Shown here: piece after piece, positions 9,663-21,700 of the stretch
How positions within the stretch are numbered: position 1 is the first letter of the stretch
Layout of the letters: every line of letters starts with the position of its first letter
Assembly (NCBI GenBank): GCA_905221605.1
Contig: CAJNDS010001224.1
Location: 645,556-707,555 of the forward strand
Length of the DNA stretch: 62,000 nt
Direction of reading: 5' to 3'
Origin: Symbiodinium natans
Taxonomy: Eukaryota > Sar > Dinophyceae > Suessiales > Symbiodiniaceae
The notes under the pieces: model-generated
Databases searched by the model: none
What the model saw: only the letters and a program-made list of their open reading frames with translations
Told to the model about the DNA's origin: nothing
Translations under genes and position numbers: made by a program

Positions 9663-12600
9663 CTGTCGTGCTTTGGGTCGGGTTAAGTCGGCATTCCAGT
9701 TCATGGCCTGTCTGCCCATACTGCTTTTGACAGACGGCCGTGGTTTTCGGCGGGCTTTCTCAAGAGCTCAGCAGCTTTTGCTTGCCCCAATTTTGAAGCC
9801 CCTGTTGGCTATTCGAAGCCTGAAAGGATAGAGCGTCTTTTTCATTATCCGGTCAGAAGTCACAATCGCGACCCTTTTTGCAACCGGGGCCCTTTTGCTT
9901 AGCAGGGGCTGCCATGAACATTGCCCCGATCCCTCAGAAGCGCGAAACCCTCAATCTTCTTAGTGTTCCCAAAGAGCCCAATACCCCTTAATTCAAGGAT
10001 CTACCTTAAATCCTACGATCTACATCATACGAAGGATCCGTGTATGGTTTAATAGGTGTATTCCTGAATTAGGATGGAACTGTTAGGTGTATTCGTGAAA
10101 TAAGGGCGTGGGAATTGTTAGGCTCTTAGTATTCGTGCCTCTGTCAGCCACTGGCCGAGGAGATCAGCGCGCGAGGAATCTCCACCTGAGGTTCGCCCAA
10201 GGGCTGTCGGAACTTCCGCCCTAAACTCTTTTGAACCTGGAAGCTGCTTCTAAACCCTAAGGGTGGCCCTTAAACCCTCTCAAAGATGTTCCCACCATAT
10301 TGTAGTAAGGCACCCTTTTTGGGGTTGGTTTCTTTATACGGGAACCTGGAACCTGAAAAAGGGGCCAACGTGTACCTCACCAAGTAAAGGCTTCGGCTAG
10401 GCCCTCATACAGAAGTAGCGGATTAATGGGAAATAAGAGGCCTCTTGCAACGATAGCCGAGTTCTCTCTCGTCTACAGAATGTCCATACAAGGGTGGTAT
10501 GTAACTTCAGTCTAGTATGTCTATAGGAAATGTATAAATTCATGCGTCCTCCATGCCTGAGACACAGTGCGAGATGGCTGCCTACACCTTACTTGGAGTT
10601 TCATGGGTAGTTCTACGTAGGGTTTAAAAGTGCCCCAAACAGGGTTAGACCCTTGTTGCCTCCTCCCTGGCTGAACTGACGTCCACTTTAGGGGTTTCCT
10701 CGGCGCTGTCTCTGAAGGGGTTTAGGGTTTCGGGTTTCGTGCTTTCGTATTTAGGAAGCAGTCTGGGCTGCACATGGGCCTTTGCCTTGATTAAGGGGAC
10801 TAATCCCTAGAAATTCCGCACCAATCCTCCCGGACTACCAGAAGGCTCACTTCCCGCGCGGAGGAGGGACGAGGTTCGGGGATCAAAGTGTCTGTACCCG
10901 AAATTCCCTCTGTATCCCGATTCGAACCATTCACAGGCTTTAGGGCCTTTATGGAGGATCGGGTCCCAGGGTGCTTTTGCTACCTACCTTAGGGGTTTGG
11001 GGTTTGGGGCTTAGGGGTTGAGGGTACATTGCCAGCCAGCTTGCCAGCAGTGATCAAGCTGGCGAGAATGTCGCAGCTTGCCTACTTGGAGGCTCATCTA
11101 CCAGTTGCTTAAGACCCCCAAAAAAATAAAAAACTCTCTTCCTTATAGCAGTAAAATAGGAATTCTTCGTTTTTGTTTAATTGCAAATAGTAGTCACGGG
11201 CAGTTTTAAATTTTAAGTAGGGTTATAAGCATGGCATCGGGGACATAGAAGCCTACCTACAAGCGCCCATGAACCTCCATGTACCACAGCTGGGACATGT
11301 GCACAATTCGTGTGTCTTCGTCTTGTCTTTTGCTATTATTATTATTATGATTGTTTTTATTCTGTATTCTTATTATTACTATTGCTATTATCGTCATTTT
11401 ATCATGATTCTGAGTTTTTTTCGGGGGGGGGGGGGGGGGTAGTTCCGGGTCAAGTGTTGCAGGGAGTAGAAGCCAATTGAGGGGGCATAGTAGCTTGGCA
11501 ATAGCAGGTCCCGAACACAGTCTGAGGGTGGTTACATGGTCCCTTAGGATGGGCCCCTACAAGGGTCCCATACTTCAGAACCCTTTAAAACACGAGGATG
11601 GCCCTTAAAAGCCCTCTGAAAAGTTCCTGAATCCGATCCTCTTAAAAGGGTTTAGGGTCTTAAGCCCTATCAGGGAACATATCAAACATCCGGAGAGCCT
11701 ACCTAGATTACTCCAAATCAACCTTCAGACATAGCAAGGAGCTCTGACAAAGTCTAGATCCTCAGAGCTTCCCCTAAACCCTAAACCCTGAGAGCTCCCT
11801 ACAAAACCCTAAATCCCTGATCCCTAAACATAAGACAAGGTTCTTGCAAACCAGAGACGAATGATAATTAGTGGGTTTCCGGGGTTCCCAAAGAGCCCAA
11901 AACCCCTTAAGTAAGGAATATCCCTTGAATCATACTAAGGATCCCCCCTTTATAGTTTTACAAGGGTTTAGGGTTTAGGGCCTGTTCCTGAATTAAGGAG
12001 TTTTGGGTAGCACAGGCCTACAAAAGCTGGCGCCCGCCTGGATGGGGAGCCACGGGCCCTCCTCGGGTTTGCCACTGCCCTTGCGGCAGCGAGCAGTGGG
12101 CCCTAATTTCGGGTTCTTGTTCGGGTTCCTCATGGCCTGCATGATAATAGGATGCGCAATAAAAGGGACACTGACTTACAGAACCAGCCACTTCAAGGAG
12201 TTTGGGGTAGAGGGTTTAGGGCTCAGGGTTCGGGATGTTGTTCCATAGCAACGGTTTTTTGGGCAAATCCTTGTTGCATCAGGCTTTGGGTAAACCCCAA
12301 GCCCTGAACCCTTTTTGGTTCCGAACCGACCCACAGCTCGAACCCATAGCAAACCGTATCCCTAAACCCTAAAAAACATCTTCTTGACTTCTAGCCCTAC
12401 GCACCTGCATTGCAATTATGATATGGGGCCGGGGGGGGGGGGGGGGGTGAGAATCGTGTTCAATCGGTTCTGTATGGATATGTAGAGCTATGTTATGCAT
12501 GTATGTATATGTGCATTGTGTATAAATAAATAAATAAATATATATATATTTATATATATATATGTGTGTGTGTGTGTGTCTCTGTGCATTTGTTTATATA

Positions 12601-15600
12601 TATATATACAGATATATTTTATATCATTCTCTTAAGCCAACCAGACCCCCCGCTTGAAGGCCTCTGCGAGCCTGGCCAGCAAGTGCCTTGCCGGTGACAC
12701 GACCGGGGGGGGGGGGGGTAATCCCTCAACCCTCCACCCTTCTGCAACGCCGTGATGCCAAATCGATGCCCAAACGCAGCCACCACGTGACACGGACGCT
12801 TGCGAACACTGACATGACGATTCATGGTCAACACCGGGGCCCCAGAACCCCAACCCTTGAAACGCGAACCCTTTGCCATGCATTTGGCGAAAATTCTGAT
12901 CCTCTGGACAAACGAGCCAGACGACAACAACTTCACACAAACATCATTCCCCAACTTGGAGGTTCGTGGGTAGTGACAAGTAGGGTTAAACGTACCCTAA
13001 ATAGGGGGATGAGTAGAATTACCATACTTCAACCCTACTTATATTAGAAGTAGAGTACCCTAAACCCTAAACCCTATTATAAACCCTAAACCCTAAATAC
13101 CATGCTTAGAACCCGACTTATAAATCCCTACTTATAAACCCTAAATAGGGTTCTGAGTAGAATTACCATACTTCGAACCCTACTTATAACTACCCTGATC
13201 GCGACGCGCCTGGCCAACATTCCCCGGCCACTGCCGGGCCGGCCCTCCAGCAGCAGGCACCGGCCTATAACATGAGGGTTCATTCGGGTGTTTAGGGCTT
13301 AGGGCTTGGGGCTTAGGGCTTAGGGTTTAGGGTTTAGGGGGTAGGTATAAGGAGGGTTCTAAGTGCCCTAGATAAGGGTTACATGTATGGTAGTCATTAA
13401 GTAGGGTTCATGAGTATGGGTAACCCTTTTCTGATAACTCTGTTTGGGGTGCTTATAAGCCTCTGTGAACCTCCAAGTAAGGGCTCTTCATGAATCGGCC
13501 CCTTATACTTCTCGAAAAGAATCAGCTGGTCAGAATTTCCAAAGAGACTCGCATATCTACGGGTTGATGCTTAGTGTTAGTTAAACACCGGCATATCTTC
13601 AGTAGTACGATGCATCGAAACCTAGGACTCAAACTAGCGTGAATGTTCCTTCAAAGCATGCGCGCCAGCTCGGGGCAAAATGCGTGCTGAGGAACACGGA
13701 CGCCCATTACGCAAGCCCAAACCCTCTGTATACACAATGACCCAAGGGCCTAGCTACACATATAGGTACAGTTCTACTACAGTAGGAACTTTTCGAGGCC
13801 CTGTCCACTCACTAAGCCCTAAACCCTAAGCCCCAAGCCCCAAGCCCTAAGCCCTAAGCCCTAATCCTAAACCCTAAACCCTAAACCCCAAACCCCAAAC
13901 CCCAAGCCCTAAGCCCTAAGCCCTAATCCTAAACCCTAAACCCTAAACCCTAAACCCCAAACCCCAAACCCCTCACCTGAGCCGCTCCACAGCGAGGCAA
14001 GGATCTCGTTGACCTTGACCGCGCCGCTGCCGACGGTGTGGCTCCTGCATTTCGCTTAGTTTAGGGTTTAGGGTTTAGGCCTTTTTGCAACGACTCTGCC
14101 AGGAAGGGCCCTAGGACACATGGTTAGCAAACGAGATGTGCTCTCCAGCCAAGGTTCATGAGAAACCCGAAACCCTGCAAGCCCTAAACCCTGCTTACCC
14201 TGAAACCCTTCCAGACCGAAACCCGAAGCGTCTTTTGAACTCTCACAAGCCACAAGTGAGGGGTTTAGGGTTTAGGGTTTAGGGTTTAGGGTTTAGGGTT
14301 TAGGGTTTAGGGTTTAGGGTTTAGGGTTTAGGGTTTAGGGTTTAGGCGTAAAGTGCCTCGAGGTCATCCGGGACATTGCTTGAGCCCAAGTCTCACGGAG
14401 CGCGCCACCTGCTATGGGGGTGGTTTGCAACTTGTCAAAGATGGACGAACCCCTCAGCAGCTAAATTACAAAACCCTAAACTTCCATTTGCTTAAGAACC
14501 CATATTGCAAAACCCGACGTAAACCCTAAACCCTAAATCCTAAACCCTACACCTCCAAAACGAAAAAACATCTACAGGGAGCCTGCAACAATAGTCCCAG
14601 GAACAAGCGGGATGTCCGGGAAAGAATCTCGTAAGAAAAGTAAGATACCCGAAAGGCACGAAGGCCCCAAACCCTAAACCTTAAACCCTAAACTCCCAAA
14701 CCCCTCAGAACCCCTCAGACCCCCCAGATGGCTCTGGCACGCCCCCCACCTTTCAGGCGCAGCTCGCGCTGGCCAAAGAGGTCCGGCACCACCGGGGCCG
14801 TGTCGCCAAGACACAGCAGCTGCCCTGAGAGGGAGCGAAAGACTTGTTTGGTTTTAAGGGGTTTGGGGTTTAGGGCTAGGGTTTAGGGTTTGGGGTTTAG
14901 GGTTTGGGGTTTAGGCTAGCAAGGAATATACCTTTAGCCTTCTGCAAACTTGGTCCTACATCCGAACCGTGGTGTTCAATTCATGTGCTGTCCAGGGCCC
15001 TTATTGGAATACTTATCGTGAGTTCATGGCACTCCCCGACGTTCCTGCACTTGAAAATGCCGCGCCCCAAGCTGCACAGCAAATATGGGCACGTTTGTGG
15101 TAGAAGAGGCGCCCCGCTCGCTGGGGATGCGAAATGATTGCTAGTATCATTTTGCCACCACCAATATCACCCAATACCATGTTATGAGTGATGCGGCAAT
15201 GTGCCTTACTGTATTATTCGGATGCGCATGTTCCTGCTTGGGATGTCCCCCCCCTTATACGAACAGTCTTCATAGGGACTATCGTACCCTATAAGAAGAA
15301 GGGTTAAAGTACCCCTATTATAATCCCGATGAAGGACTGTTAGTATAAGGGGGACCATCCCAAGTTCCTTCAGCAATCCTTAGAAGCCTCTTCGAAGAAT
15401 TCCGGGGCCCCACCTGCCAAAGCCACCAGCGGGGGCCGCAATGCCTTTTGGGGGGGGGCAAGAGTTTGCTTAAGAACCCCCCTCCCCTCAAAACAAAAAA
15501 AAAACCTTGCTTATAACGGCAACAGAGGGCTTTCTTCTTTTACTTTTTGAGGGGTTCTTAAGCAAATTGCGACTTGTAGCTCAGGTTTGATGTTGACGGT

Positions 15601-18468
15601 CCAGCTTGATGCTTTAAGGTTCTCTTGCAGGCTTTTCGCTGCCTGTTCGGCTTTCATGTTGTGGTACAAGCCATTGTGGCCCTCAACCCTAGGGCCCCTA
15701 AACCCTAAACCCTAAACCCTAAACCCTAAAACCTTAACCCTAAGCCTATAAACCCTAAACCCTAAACCCTAAACCCTTCCCGCGTAAAACCCGGATGATA
15801 GCCCGGGACACAGGGTCTCTTTGCAGCATGTGTTTTTTTTAAAGTTCTTTGGGAAGCCTTGCTCCCTATACAGCCCATGCGAGCCGCAATGCTGTTTAGG
15901 GTTTAGGCTGCAGGGCTTAGGGTTCAGGGGGCCCCACCCCCGAAAGCCGCCATCAAGGAATGAGGCTTAGATTTCATCAAGATGGGTTAGGGTTTAGGGT
16001 TTAGGGTTTAGGTTTTAGGGTTCAGGGTTCAGGGTTCAGGGTTCAGGGTTTAGGGTTTAGGGTTTAGGGTTGGTTGAGGGTTTGGGGTTTGGGGTTTAGG
16101 GCTTAGGGTTCAGGGTTTAGGGTTTAAGGTCGGTTCAGGGTTTGGGGTTTTAGGGCAATTCCGGGCTATTCCTCCCACGCAGCCCTGACTGTCAGCTGTC
16201 GGGGTCTATTCCGTCATGACGGGCGATTGGTCTCTCTAAGAGACCCGACAAGGGTTCGGCCCTAAACCTTAAATCCTACACCCTAAACCCTAAACCCTAA
16301 ACCAAAAAAAAAACAAACCACCGAAAAAAGGATCCCGAAGAGTAGCCTGCAAGCCACCACGGCGTGCGAGGAGGGACATCAGCCTCGCGCTTCGGTTTAG
16401 GGTTTAGGGTTTAGGGTTTAGGGTTTAGGGTTTAGGGTTTAGGGTTTAGGGTTTAGGGTTTAGGGTTTAGGGTTTAGGGTTTAGGGTTTAGGGCGCTCAT
16501 GAGGTTCTGCCTTGGACCCCTAAGCTTGTACCCTCGGGTTTGGGGATCCTCTAAGGGAGTATATACGGGCCATATTAAGAACATTTTAAGGGAAACCTCT
16601 TAGGGGTGCATTCTTGGGGGTCCGAGTATGACTCCCTTGATCCTGAGATTCATTTGCCCTTAAGGGTCCATTCTATACTTGGGCCCCCAAAAGTCCCTCT
16701 AAGCGAAGTACCCAGACAGCCAAATACCCCTTTTCAATTAAGGAGTATACCTCAAAGCCATATATATATATATATAGATATATATATATATATATATTAT
16801 TTATTTATTTATTTATATCTATTTACATATTTACTTATTTGTGTATATAAGGGCCCTTAGTATGACCTAAGGTACATTTCCTAATTACCCTTACATTAAA
16901 ACCTGAACCCAACTTAAGGGGAATTCTTGGGGCTCTTTGGATACTTTGAGGAAGTATTCCCTATTTACGTACATGGGGTCCTCAGGGTTTAGGGTTTAAC
17001 TATGCCGCAAGGGTACTTGCAGCCCTACTTTTTCACAACCCAACCGAACCCCGATGTGGGGTTTTCGCCGGAACCCTAAACCGTAAGCCCTAAATCCCAG
17101 ACCCTAAACCCTTTGTGAGCACGGACTGAGGAAGCAGCAACCTGACCCCAGAGACTTCCCTCGTTCTCATACAAGCAGGGGATGCAATCACACGTGTGAC
17201 CTAGTACTGCTCAACCCTACACCCTAAAACCCTAAACCCTAAGCCCGGATTCCGCATTGAGGGAGCTTGGGCACCCTAAACCCCAAACCCCAAACCCTAA
17301 ACCCCAAACCCCAAACCCCAAACCCTAAACCCTAAACCGATCTGCGGCGAGGAGCCGTTCGCAGTCCTCGTCCCTGGCGAAGCGCGCGTCGCTCGGGCGA
17401 CTTGCCAGAAGCCTTCGGGCGAAGCCCTCAAGGTTCAAGCTTTAAGGTTTAGGGTTTAGGGATAGGGTTTAGGGCTTAGGGTTTCGGGTTAGTTTTGGGC
17501 TTAGGGCTTAGGGTTTAGGAACTCTCATGAGTTAGGATTTTACCAGCAGTCCTTAGTGGGATTGTAATATGGGGTACTATACTCCGTATTAAGGACTGTT
17601 AGAAAAGGCGTGTTCTCCTAAAATGCACAGGGCACTAGATGTTCTCCTAAAATGCACAGGGAACTGACCATATGCAAGCCAGCCCCGCACCCTGAACTAT
17701 TCACCCCGAGCTTCTTCTAAACCCTTTCCCCTTTTGCCTTTAACCCTATCAACCCCCCAAAATCTAAATATTCAAACCCTAGAACCCTAAGACCCTCAAA
17801 CCCAAAAACCAAAAAAGCCCTGAAACCCCCGAAACCCTGCCACTTTAAACCCCTGAACCCTAGACCCCTACAACCTGCACCCCAAAACCTGCTGGGGCCT
17901 GCCTCCGGGCGACGACTCTCGATTCGGCAGCCATTGGCCTGCGGCCCAAGACGCCTCGTGCCCGGGCTTCAGGCTAGGGGGCCTATTGAATCCTTGTAAG
18001 GAAGATCTGTTGAAAGATAAGGGGGGTTCTTAAGCAAATTTTGGGTAAAGCGGAAAAAGGTCCTGCGCGTCGAACGTAAAACAACAGTGACTTGTACACT
18101 CGGTGAATGAAGTTATAGTGACACAACATGCTGCAGGTGTTTGGGACAGCTCAAGATTTGACCTATGTGGGGATTATAATGAACCCAGCTTTGTCGGAAA
18201 TGAAACAAGCATCTTGTGCGCCCTAAACCGATGCCACGGGGTTTGGCGATAGGCATCAGGGCTCTCGAGCTTGAAGGTGTTTTGAGGGCAGGGTCAGGAC
18301 TTAGGGTTTAGGGCTGTTTTGGAACATTTCTCGATTTGCCATTTATCCGGGTTTAGGGTTTAGCGAGATTCTCCAACTTTGTCATCTTCTCGCCCAAAAC
18401 CCGAGCGAATCTCGCCTCGAGCCGAACAGACGTCTACCGGCAAGCTGGCGTCGGTGGCCACGAGCAGC
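9663..18468 (-). CDS. Run of 15 phase-compatible exons, large gene of unknown function
   Basis: Exons in transcript order: 18438-18468, 17889-17966, 17338-17426, 16347-16389, 15858-15891, 15414-15444, 15051-15120, 14750-14819, 14357-14408, 13977-14044, 13194-13264, 12038-12136, 11028-11081, 10152-10203, 9663-9707. Every junction keeps codon phase. Donors are GT or GC (GC at 16347, 15858, 14357 and 12038). Protein-like stretches include ASWAAGQWLPNRESSPGG, RPSDARFARDEDCERLLAAD, SSTTNVPIFAVQLGARHFQ, GDTAPVVPDLFGQRELRLK, GALRETWAQAMSRMTS and SGAVKVNEILASLWSGS. CLLLEGRPGSGRGMLARRVA (13194-13264) resembles a P-loop/AAA context, but Lys is Arg and the Ser/Thr is Gly, so nucleotide binding is doubtful. 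The last two exons are the least sure. Neither a start nor a stop is visible. Confidence 0.6.
9967..10072. mobile_element. MITE-like family A, degenerate copy
   Basis: Begins CCCAAAGAGCCCAATACCCC, the family A terminal motif, with an internal ATACGAAGGATCC. The right arm is weak. Confidence 0.55.
10310..10381. mobile_element. MITE-like family D, degenerate copy
   Basis: Carries the family D core (GCACCCTTTTTGG, TTTATACGGGAACCTGGAACC, AAAAAGGGG, then ACCAAG) but lost the clean GGTAGCCC end. Confidence 0.45.
11100..11196. mobile_element. MITE-like family C, degenerate copy
   Basis: Left end CAGTTGCTTAAGACCCCC, core CTTCCTTATAGCAGTAAAATAGGAATT, right end GCAAATAGTAG. It has lost GGGGTTCTTAA in the right arm. 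It is directly right of the exon at 11028-11081. Confidence 0.55.
11886..12009. mobile_element. MITE-like family A copy with a telomere unit insert
   Basis: CCCAAAGAGCCCAAAACCCC on the left, ATACTAAGGATCC in the centre and CCTGAATTAAGGAGTTTTGGG on the right. Two TTTAGGG units sit inside the right half. Confidence 0.6.
12425..12625. repeat. G17 run and AT/TG simple repeats
   Basis: Poly-G near 12430, then TAAATA and TATA repeats and a (GT)n stretch. Pure low complexity in an intron. Confidence 0.75.
12954..13193. mobile_element. MITE-like family E, expanded copy abutting an exon
   Basis: Left end AACTTGGAGGTTCGTGGGTAG. The interior has several GTAGGGTTATAAGTA/ACTTATAACCCTAC segments plus CCCTAAA units. 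Its right edge TTATAACTACCC supplies the GTAGTTATAAG donor of the exon at 13194-13264. Confidence 0.65.
13280..13480. mobile_element. Family E copy mixed with TTTAGGG units
   Basis: GGGTTCATTCGGGTGTTTAGGG at the left, then AAGTAGGGTTCATGAGTATGGGTAACCCT and the right end GTGAACCTCCAAGTA. Lies directly right of the exon at 13194-13264. Confidence 0.5.
13816..13973 (-). repeat. CCCTAAA/CCCCAAA array
   Basis: Mixed CCCTAAA, CCCTAAG and CCCCAAA units. On the sense strand they begin right after the GTGAGG donor of the exon at 13977-14044. Confidence 0.85.
14257..14346 (+). repeat. TTTAGGG array, 12 clean units
   Basis: An uninterrupted TTTAGGG run. Unlike most, it lies left of an exon (14357-14408), so the usual orientation rule is broken here. 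Confidence 0.9.
15240..15364. mobile_element. MITE-like family B copy
   Basis: Terminal GGGATGTCCCCCCCCTTATA and its complement TATAAGGGGGACCATCCC, with the AACAGTC/GACTGTT inner pair and a CTATCGTACCCTATAA centre. Other copies are at 17533, 32110, 34818, 47570 and 61656. Confidence 0.75.
15463..15570. mobile_element. MITE-like family C copy
   Basis: TTTGCTTAAGAACCCCCC on the left and GGGGTTCTTAAGCAAATTG on the right around CTTGCTTATAACGGCAA. Terminal CTTAAG is palindromic and can give both a GC donor (GCTTAAG) and an AG acceptor. Confidence 0.75.
15693..15778 (-). repeat. CCCTAAA array
   Basis: Tandem CCCTAAA with a few variants in the intron between the exons at 15414 and 15858. Confidence 0.85.
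15893..16155 (+). repeat. TTTAGGG/TTCAGGG/TTTGGGG arrays
   Basis: Short TTTAGGG units touch the exon at 15858-15891. After a unique insert come blocks of TTTAGGG, TTCAGGG and TTTGGGG, each locally homogenised. Confidence 0.8.
16196..16253. repeat. Short palindrome TGTCGGGGTCT ... AGACCCGACA
   Basis: Imperfect inverted repeat around TCATGACGGGCGATTGG, between the TTTAGGG array on its left and CCCTAAA units on its right, so in mid-intron. Confidence 0.5.
16391..16493 (+). repeat. TTTAGGG array, about 14 clean units
   Basis: Directly right of the exon at 16347-16389, with no spacer except TCGG. Confidence 0.92.
16540..16990. mobile_element. Composite of MITE-like fragments with an AT-rich core
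   Basis: Contains AAGGGAAACCTCTTAGGGGTGC..GTCCGAGTATGACTCCC (shared with about 3730 and 51690), a family A left end GCCAAATACCCC, a (TA)n tract at 16760-16830, then AGTATGACCTAAGGTACATTTCC and GGGGCTCTTTGG from a family A right end. Confidence 0.5.
17219..17337 (-). repeat. CCCTAAA/CCCCAAA array forming a splice donor
   Basis: On the sense strand the exon at 17338-17426 ends GATCG and the intron begins GTTTAGGG, the first unit of this array. Confidence 0.85.
17533..17620. mobile_element. MITE-like family B, degenerate copy
   Basis: CAGCAGTCCTTAGTGGGATTG on the left and ATTAAGGACTGTTAG on the right around GGGGTACTATACTCC. Followed by a 19-bp duplication of TTCTCCTAAAATGCACAGGG. Confidence 0.6.
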
Positions 18469-18785
18469 CTGAAGTGGTGGGGTGGTTGGCTTTGGGAGGT
18501 CGAGATGGTTTTGAAGTACGCCCTAGACCCCTTGTAAGCCCTTTTTAGCAACCCCGTTTTTTGCATCCAGGCCTAAGCCCCCCAACACCCTTAAAACACT
18601 CACCCTCAACCCTAACCTCTCGCAAAAAAACCCTAAACCTCACAATTTGTCTATACCGTCTATACCCCATTGATTAAAACCAACCCCCTAAATCCTGAAC
18701 CCAAAACCCTAAATCCTAAAAACCACAGACCCCAAGAAAGCCCCTGCGGAGCTTGACCCCAAGGCGCTCGTACAAACACCACAAC

Positions 18786-21700
18786 CTCGTTGGCCAGCTG
18801 CCAGCCTCCCCCAGCACCTCGGCGGAGCTTCACAGTTTGGGATTTAGGGTTAGGGTTTTGGGTTTTGGGTTTAGGGTGTAGCGTTAGGGTTTGTGTTTTT
18901 AGCTACAGTACTTTAGGGTTTAGGGTTTGGGGTGGGGGGGGGGGGGGGGGGGGCGGCGAACCTGAGCCCTTTTTGCACAAAGGCTCCCCCGGGCCAGTCC
19001 CCGAAAACAAGCTGAATGCGAAAAAGCCCTTCCAAACCTAAACCAAAATTCGGGGGCTATGCATCCGACCTGCATCAACCATAATGCAGGGCTACGTGTT
19101 GAGTCTGACTGTGTAGCCAGTACGTTGAAGCAGCACGTCTGAGATCTTGCAATTGGAGAACTCGGAACCACAGGGCTACTTCTCCTTCTTAACAGCTTTT
19201 ACTTTGGCCTTTGTTCATTGGGGTCTTATTCGGAAAAGTGGTGCGGCGGCGAGGCCCTTAGATGACACTTACAAGGGTGTCGCATCCTGGCGACTGGAAG
19301 GTTTGCAACTTCGATGTACCTAGAGAAGCCAATGCCCCTGAGCTAAGGAACGCTTGTACCCACAAACTATGTATGGGATCCTCGCCCTAAACCCTAAACC
19401 CTAAACTCATTAAACCCTAAACTCTAAACCCCTAAACCCTAACTCATGAAACCCTAAAAAAGATATTCACCTTCTTGCGCTTAAGAGGCTCGGGGTCTGA
19501 GCTGGAAACCCTAAACTCATGAAACCCTAAACCCTAAACTCCTTAAATCCTAGTCCCCCAAACTCGCCCCGGCACCGCCACCAGGAGTCCAGTCGACACC
19601 AGCCCAGAGCAGAGGTAGCGGAGGTCGATGGCAAAGTGCTGGAAGGAAGAAGGTGCGAGAGGCGGGCATGGTTTAGGGTTTAGGGTTTAGGGTTTAGGGT
19701 TTAGGGTTTAGGGTTTCATTTGGGCAGTTCGAAGTGGGTTAGAAGTGCCCCTAAATAGGGCTCTAAGCATAAGTATAGATGCCACATACTTGTAACCCTA
19801 CCTCTAAAGTATCCATGAGCCCCTGAAGGGCAGGGGGTGCACTAACCCTAAACCCCTAAACCCTAAACCCTAAACCCTAAACCCTAAACCCCCTCGAAAA
19901 CGCACCTCATCCAGAGCTCTGGGCTGCGAGAGCAGGCCAAGCCAGAAGCCTGATGCTGGGCTTGGCGGGCTGGGCGCTGGGTGTAGTGGCTGTCTAGGGT
20001 TTAGGGTTTAGGGTTTAGGGTTTGGGGTTTGGGGTTTGGGGTTTGGGGTTTGGGGTTTGGGGTTTGGGGTTTGGGGTTTGGGGTTTAGGGTGGAATGGGT
20101 TGACTTCAGGGGGATGAAAAGAGGCGTGACGGTAGGATTCCTCGGTTGAGGGTATATGTATCAAAAATATTTTGTTTATTACATTTGTCTAGGCTGCTGA
20201 AGCCAAGATTCCCAAACCCTAAATCCCAAAACCCCAAACCCTAAACCCTAAATCCTGAACCCTAAATCCTAAACCCTAAATCCTAAACCCTAAATCCTAA
20301 ACCCCAAACCCTAAATCCGAAACCCCAAGCCGCGAGCCAGAGGGCTGCAGTCGCACCAAGCCCGTGGTCCCCGGAGTGCCATGGCATAGCGCTGGAGGGC
20401 CAGGACGCAGTCCTTTCATTGGAGGTTCGTGGGCTTTAGGGTTTAGGATTCAGGGTAATTGTCTTAGTAGGATGATGCGTAGCCTAAATTGGGAGAAAGT
20501 AGGGCTACCATACTGGCGTAAATTATATCATTTATAACTTATAACCCTGCTCAGAACTACCCATGCACCTCCAAGTCAGTCCCGACTCGTTGCTCTAGGC
20601 TCCTAAGTTTTGTCAGTGTTTGGGATACCTTTGGGGCGGGGAAGAGGTGAGCTGGAACCATGAGCCTAGCACCCAAACTCTCACAAGCCCCATGCCGAGC
20701 AGGCCCCTGAACTCCTTCTAACTTCTAACCCTATATAGAAGAATCGCCCCAAGGATGCTGTCAAAGTACTATTTGGGATCTCGCTTACGAGGCGGGGCCC
20801 CCAGTCATAAGTAGAGTTATAAGGCACCGACGTGGGTTCTCAGTACCAAAACTCAGGGAGTAAGCCCTTGACTACGGTTAGGAAATTTAAGTGTCCCTAA
20901 ACCCTAAACCCTAAACCCTAAAGCCTAAACCCTTAACCCTAAACCCTAAACCCTAAACCCTAAACCCTAAACCCCAAACCCCCAGGACCCTAAAGCCTAA
21001 ACCCTAAATCGCCCCCTGGCTTTCCTGCGCCCCCCAACTACCCTATCATAAGGGGGACTTATGTGCTCTACTACTCAGAGACTCCAAGACCCCTTAACTA
21101 AGGAATAGTCCTTAAACCATATAAGGAACCCTGTTATACTTTAAGGAATACTCCTTAATTAGGGGGGCATTGGAGTCCCTTCGTGCCCTAAACCCTAAAC
21201 CCTAAACCCTAAACCCCAAACCCTAAACCCTATACCCTAAACCCTAAACCCTAAACCCTATAGGGTTTTGAAGTGAGGAGGTGTTAAACCCTAAACCCTA
21301 AACCCTAAACCTTAAACCTTAAACCCTAAACCTTACAGGGCAGTTGGGGGATGCTGGTTGCTACCCCTGAAGTATCCTCGAAGGACTCGCTCCAGCAATG
21401 GCTGGCGAAAACCTCGGCTTCCATCGAGGCCAACACCCCTCAGAACTGTAGTTCGGATAGGGTTTAATCGCTAGGGTTTAGGGTTTAGGGTTTAGGGTTT
21501 AGGGTATAGGGTATAGGGTTTAGGGTTTAGGGTTTAGGGTTTAGGGTTTAGGGACTCGGACAAGCCTTTAACCGCTCACATTCGGACAAGCCAGGCGAGG
21601 CACACACACTGGTTTAAGGTTTAGTCTCGAGGGTTTAGATGGAAAAATCGTGACCCAAGGACAGGAGCTGCCATGAAGCGTCCCAGCTGACCAAAGCAAA

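Noticed and set aside
13194-13264. Functional Walker A ATPase motif
   Set aside because: GRPGSGRG lacks the Lys and Ser/Thr of a P-loop. Kept only as a resemblance.
13817-14346. CRISPR array
   Set aside because: Direct repeats are contiguous heptamers without spacers and no cas-like genes are present.
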